This document shows, piece after piece, positions 1-6,462 of a stretch of 6,719 bases of DNA (its first letter is position 1; every line of letters starts with the position of its first letter). The notes beneath the pieces were generated by a model. It made no database searches. It saw only the letters and a program-made list of their open reading frames with translations, and was not told the origin of the DNA. The stretch is taken from positions 1-6,719 of the forward strand of contig WAQG01000164.1 of assembly GCA_015520395.1 (NCBI GenBank), in the 5' to 3' direction. This DNA is from Candidatus Geoarchaeota archaeon. Its GTDB lineage: Archaea; Thermoproteota; Thermoprotei; Gearchaeales; WAQG01. Position numbers and translations under genes: made by a program.

Positions 1-616
1 GCTGGCGAGGGCTGTGAGGGATCTGGGCTTAAGGCACGTCGTGATAAGCTCGGTCACGAGGGATGATCTTCCCGATGGCGGTGCCTCGCATTTCGCCGAG
101 ACGGTTAGGGCGATTAGGAGGCTTAACCCCAGTACCGTTATTGAGGTTCTGATACCGGACTTCGGAGGGGACAGGGAGGCGGTGAAGAGGGTTGTTGAGG
201 CCCGCCCCCACATAATAGGGCACAATATAGAGACTGTTAGGAGGCTTCACAGGAGGATAAAGCCCGGCGGCGACTACGACACCTCCCTAAGAATACTCAA
301 GTGGGTTAAGGAGATGTCGAGGGAGGTGTTGACGAAATCCTCGATAATACTTGGATTTGGCGAGGGGCTGGACGAGGTCATCGAAACGATGAGGGATCTT
401 CGGGGGGTTGGTGTCGATATAGTTGTGATTGGTGGGTATGCAAAGCCCCTAGAGAAGAGAGGGCTAGCCCCAAAGGAGGTCGACGTGAATGTTTATAGGC
501 TTCTTAGGGACGCTGGCCGCAGGCTGGGTTTCAGGCTTGTCGAAGCCTCTCCGAGGGCCAGGAGCTCCTATCTAAGCAGTCGCATGATTGAGGAGATAAT
601 TGGGAAAACCAGCTAA
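1..616 (+). CDS. lipA: Lipoyl synthase-like radical SAM protein (LipA family), 5' end missing
   Basis: The reading frame is open from base 2, so the N-terminus lies outside the window; the GTG at 14 is an internal codon. About 204 residues are visible, against roughly 290-320 in the family. Seen in order are SVTRDDLPDGGASHF (the family's SVDRDDLxDGGAxHFA block), IEVLIPDF, HNIETVRRL, TKSSIILGFGE, and RSSY near the C-terminus. In characterised LipA the RSSY serine ligates the auxiliary [4Fe-4S] cluster that is sacrificed as the sulfur donor. The radical SAM CxxxCxxC motif and the auxiliary cysteine motif would lie upstream and cannot be checked. LipA inserts two sulfurs into protein-bound octanoyl groups to make lipoyl cofactors for 2-oxoacid dehydrogenases and the glycine cleavage H protein. 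Oddity: the usual GQYLxPS segment reads GGYAKPLEKR. Family assignment is firm; true lipoyl synthase activity is likely but not certain. Confidence 0.88.
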   Translation, partial: LARAVRDLGLRHVVISSVTRDDLPDGGASHFAETVRAIRRLNPSTVIEVLIPDFGGDREAVKRVVEARPHIIGHNIETVRRLHRRIKPGGDYDTSLRILKWVKEMSREVLTKSSIILGFGEGLDEVIETMRDLRGVGVDIVVIGGYAKPLEKRGLAPKEVDVNVYRLLRDAGRRLGFRLVEASPRARSSYLSSRMIEEIIGKTS

Positions 617-625
617 TCGCGTCCG

Positions 626-638
626 GTAAAGGTTATTA
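626..638 (+). promoter_or_regulatory. Possible archaeal BRE/TATA element for the TerC gene
   Basis: The 53-bp gap after the LipA stop contains an A/T-rich GTAAAGGTTATTA. Its centre lies about 35 bp before the TerC start codon, so transcription would begin near 660 and leave a leader of about 10 nt without a Shine-Dalgarno site. The match to a crenarchaeal TATA box is weak, and read-through from the LipA gene is equally possible. Confidence 0.28.
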
Positions 639-669
639 GCCCCTATTCCCGTAGGGTTGCTGAAGCGAG

Positions 670-1623
670 ATGACGAGCCTCCCTCACGGCGGGGAAACCT
701 TTACTATAGTTGTTCCAGAGTGGTTCTGGGTCGTCTATCATATTGTTGTCGCAATCTTCATAGCAATAGACCTCTTCGTAGCTCAGAGAAAGCCCCACGA
801 GCCAAGTATAAAGGAGTCGTTAATGTGGGTCATGATTTGGGTCAGCGTGGGCGTCGGCTTTGGGATCTTAGTCTTCTACTATTTCGGCATTGAGCCAGGT
901 CTTCTTTATATAACCGCCTACGTGGTTGAATACTCCCTCAGCATGGACAACCTCTTCGTGTTTGCAGCCATATTCACTTACTTCGCCGTCCCCTTCGCGT
1001 ATCAGCACAAAACGCTGTACATAGGCATTATAAGCGCTATCTTCATGAGAGCGGCCTTCATATTCGCCGGGCTGAAGCTTCTCGAAATGTTTCACTGGAT
1101 GATCTTCGTGTTTGGCGCCGTCTTGATGTACTCAGGCTATAAGCTTGCCTCGGGAGCGGAGGAGAAGGTTGAGCCAAGCAGGAACCCTGTAGTAAGAGCT
1201 GCTAGAAGGGTTCTCCCGATAACCCAGGACTATGTGGGCAACAGGTTCATTGTGAAGAACCAGGGGAAGTGGATGTTCACACCCCTCATAGTAGCCCTTG
1301 TGGCAATAGAAACCACAGACGTCCTCTTCGCCTTCGACTCCGTGCCTGCGGTCATAGCCATAACAGGCAACTTCTTCATAGCCTACACATCCAACATCTC
1401 AGCGATACTGGGGCTAAGAAGCCTATACTTCCTCCTGGCCGCAGTGATGTTTCGGCTGAAGTACCTCAGTAAAGGACTTGCAATAGTGTTGATCTACCTG
1501 GGCCTCAAAATGATAGCCAGCGGCTTCGGATTCACGATACCAGGCTGGCTTTCAATGATAATAGTGTTCCTTCTACTCGGACTCTCGGTACTAATCTCAA
1601 TACTTCTAAGGGAGAAGGAGTAG
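670..1623 (+). CDS. TerC/Alx-family integral membrane protein, probable metal ion (Mn) exporter
   Basis: This 317-residue protein has about nine hydrophobic segments (roughly 17-37, 50-71, 78-106, 115-136, 141-158, 203-221, 227-245, 248-283 and 291-312). Family landmarks are VEYSLSMDNLFVF at 86-98 with acidic E87 and D93, ETTDVLFAFDSVPA at 214-227 (E214, D217, D223), and YTSNISAILGLRSLYF at 239-254. The basic loop at about 160-200, containing NPVVRAARRVLP, fits the Alx-type subgroup rather than short TerC forms. Bacterial Alx is linked to manganese efflux and alkaline pH, and TerC to tellurite resistance and to metal supply for exported enzymes; transport of Mn or a related ion is inferred here. 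No Shine-Dalgarno sequence precedes the ATG, which fits a leaderless or very short-leader transcript. The gene lies 53 bp after the LipA gene on the same strand, with no evident functional link. Confidence 0.92.
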   Translation: MTSLPHGGETFTIVVPEWFWVVYHIVVAIFIAIDLFVAQRKPHEPSIKESLMWVMIWVSVGVGFGILVFYYFGIEPGLLYITAYVVEYSLSMDNLFVFAAIFTYFAVPFAYQHKTLYIGIISAIFMRAAFIFAGLKLLEMFHWMIFVFGAVLMYSGYKLASGAEEKVEPSRNPVVRAARRVLPITQDYVGNRFIVKNQGKWMFTPLIVALVAIETTDVLFAFDSVPAVIAITGNFFIAYTSNISAILGLRSLYFLLAAVMFRLKYLSKGLAIVLIYLGLKMIASGFGFTIPGWLSMIIVFLLLGLSVLISILLREKE

Positions 1624-1644
1624 ATGGGCGGCTAGAAGCACAGC

Positions 1645-1656
1645 ATGTTTTTATCC
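1645..1656 (+). promoter_or_regulatory. TATA box of the downstream unknown gene (leaderless promoter)
   Basis: ATGTTTTTATCC in the 57-bp gap after the TerC gene contains a run of five T followed by ATC. Its centre is 28-30 bp before the ATG at 1681, the spacing at which an archaeal TATA box places the transcription start on or just before the start codon. There is no Shine-Dalgarno site, so a leaderless mRNA is likely. The same T-run could also serve as a weak terminator for the TerC transcript. Confidence 0.45.
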
Positions 1657-1657
1657 T

Positions 1658-1671
1658 TAGACCCCAGTCTA
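1658..1671. repeat. Short inverted repeat between TATA box and start codon, possible operator
   Basis: TAGAC at 1658-1662 and GTCTA at 1667-1671 form a perfect 5-bp inverted repeat separated by CCCA. It falls between the TATA box and the predicted transcription start, where archaeal repressors often bind to block polymerase. A 5-bp arm can occur by chance, so this is suggestive only. Confidence 0.3.
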
Positions 1672-1680
1672 GATTAGTCG

Positions 1681-2334
1681 ATGAAGGGGGTCTCGCCAAG
1701 AAGCGTCGTAATGCGTGCAAGGCTTGTCTGGCTGCCATTCATGAGTCTAAGGGTGTTAGGTCCTCGTAGGTCGAGGAATTATAGTGTTGATGTTCATTTT
1801 CTTCCCGTTCTGAGTAATGTGGCTAGGAGGGCTGCCCTGCTAAGGCCTGCTCCAAGGAAGCTTGAAGAGCTCTCGATGATAGCGGGCTCTCTAAGGCTGG
1901 AGCCCAGGGTGACGAGCCCCGAGGAGGTTATCCAGCTTTTCAAGGAGTCCTATATCTACGCAGATGAGGTCGCCAGGTCCAAGGGTTATGAAAGGGTAAA
2001 ACACTTGGCTAGGTGGATCCAGCTTAAGAACTTCCTGATACCAACAGGACATCAGAGACATTTAGAAAGGGATGAGGCTGATGCGGCGGCGCTCAACGAG
2101 GCGCTCTGGGCTAGAAGGATAATAGGCCTGGCCTTTATGCTCGATGAGGGAGGATGGGCGGGGATCGGAGTAGCAGGGGGAGAGATATACTGGCGGCCCT
2201 TCTTCATAAAGTCTGAGGGAGGTACCGTGATTGTGATAGATGGGGTGTCCGGCAGGCTTGATAGAACCTATACCGAATTGTCGAGGCTTGAGGATTGTGT
2301 GAGAACGGAATTTCTAGAAGCACTACGGCCTTAA
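1681..2334 (+). CDS. Protein of unknown function, 217 residues
   Basis: I do not recognise this family. The ATG at 1681 is preferred because a TATA box sits about 29 bp upstream, as in a leaderless gene; in-frame ATG codons at 1711 and 1741 are alternatives that would trim 10 or 20 residues. The N-terminal 60 residues are basic with several Pro (PRRSRNY, RRAALLRPAPRK) and lack a convincing signal peptide or membrane helix. Residues about 80-150 look helical and charged (PEEVIQLFKESYIYADEVARS, then HQRHLERDEADAAALNEALW); 155-195 look like beta strands with Gly turns (GGWAGIGVAGGEIYWRPFF, TVIVIDGVSG). There is one cysteine (206), so a metal site built on cysteines is unlikely. A soluble cytoplasmic alpha/beta protein is inferred. 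Codon use (AGG, ATA, CTA) resembles the neighbours, which supports a real gene. Its stop codon overlaps that of the convergent ATPase gene. Confidence 0.72.
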   Translation: MKGVSPRSVVMRARLVWLPFMSLRVLGPRRSRNYSVDVHFLPVLSNVARRAALLRPAPRKLEELSMIAGSLRLEPRVTSPEEVIQLFKESYIYADEVARSKGYERVKHLARWIQLKNFLIPTGHQRHLERDEADAAALNEALWARRIIGLAFMLDEGGWAGIGVAGGEIYWRPFFIKSEGGTVIVIDGVSGRLDRTYTELSRLEDCVRTEFLEALRP

Positions 2335-3311
2335 CCCTTCCTTCCCGTGTAAAGCCAGCAGGCCACGAAGCGGCCTGGCTCGACCTGGGTGAGCGGGGGC
2401 TCCTTCTCCTTGCAGATCTTCATTGCGTGGGGGCATCTTGGATGGAACCTGCATCCTGGGGGCGGGTTTATGGGGCTTGGCGGCTCACCCCTGATCTCGA
2501 TCTTAGGCTTCTTCCTGGTATACTCAGGGTCGGGTATTGGGAGTGCTGCCAGGAGGGCCTGTGTATATGGGTGGAGGGGTTCTTCAAAGAGCTTGTCTGA
2601 AGGGGCTATCTCAACTATCTTCCCCAGGTACATCACCGCTATCCTGTGGCTCATGTATTTCACCACGGCTAGGTCGTGGCTTATGAAGAGGTAGGTGAAG
2701 CCCCTCTCCCTCTGGAGATCCCTCAGCATGTTGAGTATTTGGGCATGAACCGAGACGTCCAGGGCTGATGTGGGCTCGTCAAGAACTATGAACTCCGGCT
2801 TCATTGCGAGTATCCGGGCTAGGGCTATCCTCTGCCTCTGACCGCCGCTGAACTCGTGTGGAAACCTGTACAGGTGATCACGGTTCATGCCTACCGTCTC
2901 CAGCAGGCCCACCACAAAGTCCTCCGGATCTCCAACCTCAATCTTGTGAAACCTCACCGGCTCCATTATTATTTCGAAGACTGTCATCCTTGGGTTGAGT
3001 GAGCTGTAGGGATCCTGGAACATTATCTGGGCCTTACGCCTAAACCAGAGCAGCTCGTCTCCCTTAAGCTTAAAAACGTCCTTGCCCTCAAAGAAGACGC
3101 GGCCAGAGGTGGCCTTTATAAGCCTGAGGATCGTCCTGGCCACCGTTGTTTTGCCGCATCCCGACTCGCCGACAAGACCAAAGGTCTCTCCCCTCATTAT
3201 CTCGAACGAGACGTCGTCAACCGCCTTGACATAGCCCTTAGTGAAGAATATCCCTTTGACTGGGAAGTATTTTTTGAGGTTTTGTACTTTTATTATTGGT
3301 TGTTGGGTCAT
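2331..3311 (-). CDS. Peptide ABC transporter ATP-binding protein, OppF/DppF type
   Basis: This is the second of two nucleotide-binding subunits of a peptide-type ABC importer, 326 residues, the usual family length. Visible motifs are Walker A GESGCGKT (48-55), Q-loop Gln99 in MFQDPYSSLNPRM, signature FSGGQRQR (154-161), Walker B FIVLDEP (174-180), D-loop SALD (182-185) and switch His212 (ISHDL), all intact, so it should hydrolyse ATP. The C-terminal oligopeptide-type extension (about 232-326) has Cys287, Cys293, Cys300 and Cys318 in the NPPPGCRFHPRCP context. In a related DppD these cysteines bind a [4Fe-4S] cluster. The ATG follows a GAGGTGA ribosome binding site that includes the stop codon of the ATPase D gene. 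It is the last gene of the operon, and its TAA stop shares bases with the stop of the convergent unknown gene. F rather than D is assigned from operon position and from the PVKGIFF N-terminus. Confidence 0.95.
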   Translation of the reverse strand: MTQQPIIKVQNLKKYFPVKGIFFTKGYVKAVDDVSFEIMRGETFGLVGESGCGKTTVARTILRLIKATSGRVFFEGKDVFKLKGDELLWFRRKAQIMFQDPYSSLNPRMTVFEIIMEPVRFHKIEVGDPEDFVVGLLETVGMNRDHLYRFPHEFSGGQRQRIALARILAMKPEFIVLDEPTSALDVSVHAQILNMLRDLQRERGFTYLFISHDLAVVKYMSHRIAVMYLGKIVEIAPSDKLFEEPLHPYTQALLAALPIPDPEYTRKKPKIEIRGEPPSPINPPPGCRFHPRCPHAMKICKEKEPPLTQVEPGRFVACWLYTGRKG

Positions 3312-3318
3312 TTTGTTT

Positions 3319-3326
3319 TCACCTCT
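3319..3326 (-). promoter_or_regulatory. Ribosome binding site of the OppF/DppF gene, overlapping the OppD stop
   Basis: On the minus strand AGAGGTGA matches the archaeal 16S anti-Shine-Dalgarno partner GGAGGTGA at all but one position. It ends 7 nt before the ATG at 3311. The final TGA is the stop codon of the preceding ATPase gene, so termination there places ribosomes on the next start. Confidence 0.75.
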
Positions 3327-4305
3327 TTGTGTATAGCCAGCAGGCTACCTGGTGGCCTGGCTCAACCTCAACCATCGGGGGCTCCTCCACCCTACAAACA
3401 TCCATAACAAAAGGACACCTAGGATGAAACCTACAACCAGGAGGCGGGTTTATAAGGTTGGGGACCGTGCCGGGTATTGATTCCAGCTTCTCAACCTTTA
3501 TCAAGGGGTTTGGAACCGCCTTTAGGAGGCCTTTGGTGTAGGGGTGTTGCGGGTTTTTAAAGATCTGGAACACGTTGCCTATCTCAACTATTTTTCCGGC
3601 GTACATTACGGCGACCCTGTCGGCTATCTCGGCCACAACCCCCATGTTGTGGGTTATCAGCATGACTGTGGCGTTATGCCTCCTCTTCAGGGACTCTATA
3701 AGCTTTAGAATCTGCGCCTGTATTGTGACATCCAGGGCCGTGGTGGGCTCGTCGGCTATAAGTACGCGTGGTCTGTTGGAGAGCGATGTTCCTATAACAA
3801 CCCTCTGTTTCATCCCGCCGCTAAGCTCGTGTGGATACGCCTTAACCCTCTTCTCAGGATCCGGGATCAGCACGGATCGGAGTATCTCAATCGCCCTCTT
3901 GATCCCATCCTTCCAGCTCCTAACAGTCCTGTGGACGACCATCGCCTCGGCCACCTGGTAGCCTGAGGTGTATAGGGGGTCTAGGGCTGCCGTGGGGTCC
4001 TGGAATATGTATGCTATTTCCTTGCCCCGTATCGCCCGCAACTCCGCCTCAGGCAGTTTTAGAAGGTCTATTTTCCGCCCATCCTTAGTATGGTAGATCA
4101 CGCTTCCCTTAACTATCCTCCCAGGGCTCTCGATAAGCCTGGTTATCGCCCTGGAGGTGACGCTCTTCCCACAGCCGGTCTCGCCGACCAGGGCGAATGT
4201 CTCCCCCTCGTAGACGGTGAAGGAGACCCCGGCGATCGCTTTAACCACCCCGGCGTAGGTGTAGAAGTGGACGTGGAGATCCTTTATCTCAAGGATGGGC
4301 TTCAC
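3319..4305 (-). CDS. Peptide ABC transporter ATP-binding protein, OppD/DppD type
   Basis: This is the first ATPase subunit of the importer, 328 residues. Motifs are Walker A GETGCGKS (41-48), Gln102 of the Q-loop (IFQDPTAALDP), signature LSGGMKQR (161-168), Walker B VLIADEP (181-187), D-loop TALD (189-192) and His219 of the H-loop (LITHN). LSGGMKQR rather than the SGGQRQR of its partner is typical of the D subunit. The C-terminal extension carries Cys291, Cys297, Cys304 and Cys322 in the same NPPPGCRFHPRCP arrangement, a predicted [4Fe-4S] site. Translation starts at GTG; the last four bases of the permease C gene (GTGA) hold both this start and that stop. A strong purine-rich ribosome binding site lies in the end of the permease C gene. 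D and F would form the heterodimeric cytoplasmic motor on the two permeases. Confidence 0.95.
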   Translation of the reverse strand: MKPILEIKDLHVHFYTYAGVVKAIAGVSFTVYEGETFALVGETGCGKSVTSRAITRLIESPGRIVKGSVIYHTKDGRKIDLLKLPEAELRAIRGKEIAYIFQDPTAALDPLYTSGYQVAEAMVVHRTVRSWKDGIKRAIEILRSVLIPDPEKRVKAYPHELSGGMKQRVVIGTSLSNRPRVLIADEPTTALDVTIQAQILKLIESLKRRHNATVMLITHNMGVVAEIADRVAVMYAGKIVEIGNVFQIFKNPQHPYTKGLLKAVPNPLIKVEKLESIPGTVPNLINPPPGCRFHPRCPFVMDVCRVEEPPMVEVEPGHQVACWLYTKR

Positions 4306-5447
4306 TCCTCCCTCCTCCTCTTCTTAAGCTTAAACTCTATGCTCCTTCTGGTCTTGGGGTCCAGGATGTCTCGAAGCGCGTCTCCTAGGAGGTTCCATCC
4401 AAGGGCCGATAGGATCACAACCAGGCCGGGTATAAATATGAGCCACCAGGCCCTCGGGAAGTACTGGCTTCCATCATAAACTATCCTGCCCCAGTCCGCG
4501 ATGGGTGGAACGGCGCCTAGCCCGAGGAAGCTCAGCCCAGCCTCCATTAACACAATACCTCCGAAATCCAGAGTTATGTAGACTAGTACGGGGCCTATGA
4601 TGTTTGGAAGGATGTGTTTAAACATTATTGTCCTGTTGCTGAGGCCAACCGCCCTGGCAGCCTCGACATAGAGGTTCTCCCTCGCGCTCAAAGTGCTCCC
4701 CCTAACAATCCTTGCATAGCCCGGCCACCAGACAATTATGAGGGCCAGGATCACTGCTAGTGGGCGGCTAAGGATCCCGGCGTCCTTTTGATCCAGGGCA
4801 AATAGCCAGAGGAAGAAGTCGCGAAGCCATGCGTTGGACTGCAGCACCTCATGGATGCGTTCGGGAAGGACTGCCGCAAAAGCGATGGCGAGTATTAGTG
4901 CCGGGAAGGCTAGGAAGATGTCGGTTATCCTCATTATTAACTCGTCCACCTTTCCCCCATAATAGCCCGCCACGAGGCCTAGTATTATTCCGAATGGGAC
5001 GCCGAGGGCTATGGTGATTATTGAGATTACGAGCGAGGTTCTGGCGCCTTGAAGCAGCAGGCTTAAGAGGTCTCTTCCAAAGTGGTCTGTGCCGAGTGGG
5101 AAGTAGAGGGTTCTGTTGTCCTTGGTCACAACGACGGTGCCGGGTTGGGCCAGATCCGAGCCGGGAGCATCGTAGATTGCGAAGTACCTGTATGAGAAGG
5201 GGGCTATTATCGGCCCAAATATGCCAACGAATATGAATGCCAACACCAGTATGAGCCCGATGACGCCCGGGGGAGATCGGTTTAGGGCATATGCCATCAG
5301 CTTCCACTCGCTGACCTTCGACCGGTTCCTCTCATACCATCCCGGTCTAACCCTGTCTATAAGCTTGGCAAGCAGCTCTATGAATAAGTCCGAAACCCTG
5401 TCTAAAACTGATTTCTGGTACTCCTCGCCTGACATCCCTCCCCCCAC
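4302..5447 (-). CDS. Peptide ABC transporter permease, OppC/DppC type
   Basis: This is the second transmembrane subunit, 381 residues, against about 300 in bacterial DppC. The first helix is near 61-82, then a large outer loop (83-118), PLGTDHFGRDLLSLL at 117-131 (a family hallmark), helices around 137-161 and 172-193, a long insertion, helices around 229-247 and 283-303, the EAA coupling motif at about 262-281 (EAARAVGLS...KHILPN), GLSFLGLG at 304-311, and a last helix at 334-355. The insertion at about 194-228 (RIHEVLQSNAWLRDFFLWLF and following) and the 60-residue hydrophilic N-terminal region account for the extra length. The GTG at 5447 starts 1 bp after the permease B stop; an ATG 12 bp later (5435) preceded by a G-rich stretch is an equal alternative. 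The C-terminus is very basic (KKRRREE). It overlaps the ATPase D gene by 4 bp. Confidence 0.94.
   Translation of the reverse strand: MGGGMSGEEYQKSVLDRVSDLFIELLAKLIDRVRPGWYERNRSKVSEWKLMAYALNRSPPGVIGLILVLAFIFVGIFGPIIAPFSYRYFAIYDAPGSDLAQPGTVVVTKDNRTLYFPLGTDHFGRDLLSLLLQGARTSLVISIITIALGVPFGIILGLVAGYYGGKVDELIMRITDIFLAFPALILAIAFAAVLPERIHEVLQSNAWLRDFFLWLFALDQKDAGILSRPLAVILALIIVWWPGYARIVRGSTLSARENLYVEAARAVGLSNRTIMFKHILPNIIGPVLVYITLDFGGIVLMEAGLSFLGLGAVPPIADWGRIVYDGSQYFPRAWWLIFIPGLVVILSALGWNLLGDALRDILDPKTRRSIEFKLKKRRREE
4306..4320 (-). promoter_or_regulatory. Ribosome binding site of the OppD/DppD gene, inside the OppC coding tail
   Basis: The minus strand reads GAGGAGGAGGGAGGA directly before the GTG start at 4305. 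A GGAGG core ends 5 nt or 8 nt upstream, depending on register. The same bases encode the basic RRREE tail of permease C, so this stretch serves as both coding sequence and translation signal. Confidence 0.7.
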
Positions 5448-5448
5448 C

Positions 5449-6450
5449 CTAATACCTGACCCTCGGATCTATTATCGCGTATAGAATATCTACGATGAGG
5501 TTTGCGGTAACATATATTATCGCGAATAGGAACGTCACAGCAACTATGGCTGGGAAGTCTATGTTCTGTATAGACTGGATAGCATACCTCCCCATACCGG
5601 GCAACGAGAACACCGTCTCAGTTATGGGCGTGCCGCTGAGAAGGCCGCCGAATTGGAGGCCGAGCACAGTTACTATCGGGACTAACGCGTTCTTGAGGGC
5701 ATGCCTCCAGAGCCTTAGCTTCGGAACGCCCTTAGCCTTCAGAAACTCGATATAGTCGGAGCTGAGCGCCTCGAGGAACGAGTTCCTCACGAACCTAGCC
5801 AGAACCCCCGCGCCCATGAAGCCCAACACGAAGCCCGGAAGCCAGTACCTGGCAACATGTTGGTTGACGGTTTTGAAGTCCCCAATTAGTAGTGCGTCGA
5901 TTATGGGTATGCCAGTTATAACCACAGCTGGGTCCGGTGGCTTTCCAACGATGTTTATGACCCTGAACATGACGAAGAAAACATATATGAGGAGGTAGCC
6001 GAGCCAGAAGACGGGCGTCGAGACGCCTGTGAGGGCGAAGAACCTGACGAACGTGTCAATAATACTGTCCTTCTTTATAGCCGATATTATTCCGAGCGGG
6101 ATGCCTATTATCAATATGAATACGAATGAGAAGAGCGCAAGCTCGATCGTTACGGGGAACCGCTTCATTATATCGTACATCACGGGGTTGTGTGTCCGGG
6201 GATCTATAAGCTCACCTTTTGCAAGGCTTGTGACGAGGAACCAATATTGAGCATACCAGGGCTCATCCATGTGATACCTCTGCCTTATAAGCTCTATAGC
6301 CTTCTGCGAGGCCTTCTCCCCACCAGCCCACGCCCTAGCAGGGTCGGCGGGGATGACGTAAGCTATCATAAAGGTTATTAGCGTGACCCCTATTACAGTG
6401 GGGATGAACGTGAGCATTCTCCTTATCAGGAACTTCTTCAGCTCTGCCAT
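5449..6450 (-). CDS. Peptide ABC transporter permease, OppB/DppB type
   Basis: This is the first transmembrane subunit, 333 residues from the chosen start. It begins MAELKKFLIRRML, the typical DppB opening, followed by a first helix at about 12-33 that ends in VIPADPAR. RFPVTIELAL at 97-106 introduces the core, with helices around 104-124, 134-163, 204-222, 257-272 and 301-326. The EAA coupling motif is at about 232-256 (DYIEFLKAKGVP...RHALKNAL), followed by ETVFSLPGMGRYA at 278-290 and the DPRVRY ending. A longer frame from the ATG at 6486 exists, but the ATG at 6450 has GGAGGGG five bases before it, and a TATA-like box predicts transcription to begin downstream of 6486. It is the first of four tightly packed genes and lies 181 bp after the binding-protein stop. 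Confidence 0.94.
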   Translation of the reverse strand: MAELKKFLIRRMLTFIPTVIGVTLITFMIAYVIPADPARAWAGGEKASQKAIELIRQRYHMDEPWYAQYWFLVTSLAKGELIDPRTHNPVMYDIMKRFPVTIELALFSFVFILIIGIPLGIISAIKKDSIIDTFVRFFALTGVSTPVFWLGYLLIYVFFVMFRVINIVGKPPDPAVVITGIPIIDALLIGDFKTVNQHVARYWLPGFVLGFMGAGVLARFVRNSFLEALSSDYIEFLKAKGVPKLRLWRHALKNALVPIVTVLGLQFGGLLSGTPITETVFSLPGMGRYAIQSIQNIDFPAIVAVTFLFAIIYVTANLIVDILYAIIDPRVRY

Positions 6451-6455
6451 CCCGA

Positions 6456-6462
6456 CCCCTCC
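6456..6462 (-). promoter_or_regulatory. Ribosome binding site that sets the OppB start
   Basis: The minus strand has GGAGGGG ending 5 nt before the ATG at 6450, close to ideal archaeal spacing. No comparable site precedes the in-frame ATG at 6486. This decides in favour of the shorter 333-residue protein. Confidence 0.65.

Noticed and set aside
617..669. A manganese-sensing yybP-ykoY riboswitch before the TerC gene
   Set aside because: Bacterial Alx/TerC genes often carry one, but the gap is only 53 bp, too short for the roughly 100-nt element, and its conserved loop motifs are not visible.
657..893. Overlapping plus-strand frame of 78 residues across the start of the TerC gene
   Set aside because: It runs in another frame through the well-supported TerC coding region and has no recognisable features.
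2359..2377. CAGGCC...GGCCTG hairpin just past the end of the unknown gene as a terminator
   Set aside because: The 6-bp stem has no following T-run and lies in the codons for the conserved VACWL end of ATPase F; a similar but weaker pairing occurs in the ATPase D tail, so coding constraint explains it.
2295..2694. Two plus-strand frames of 101 residues downstream of the unknown gene
   Set aside because: They lie antisense to ATPase F, whose motifs are complete, and have no promoter or ribosome binding site of their own.
4849..5307. A 152-residue minus-strand frame inside permease C
   Set aside because: It is on the same strand as the permease but in a different frame, rich in Arg/Pro/His as expected of an out-of-frame shadow of a GC-rich gene.
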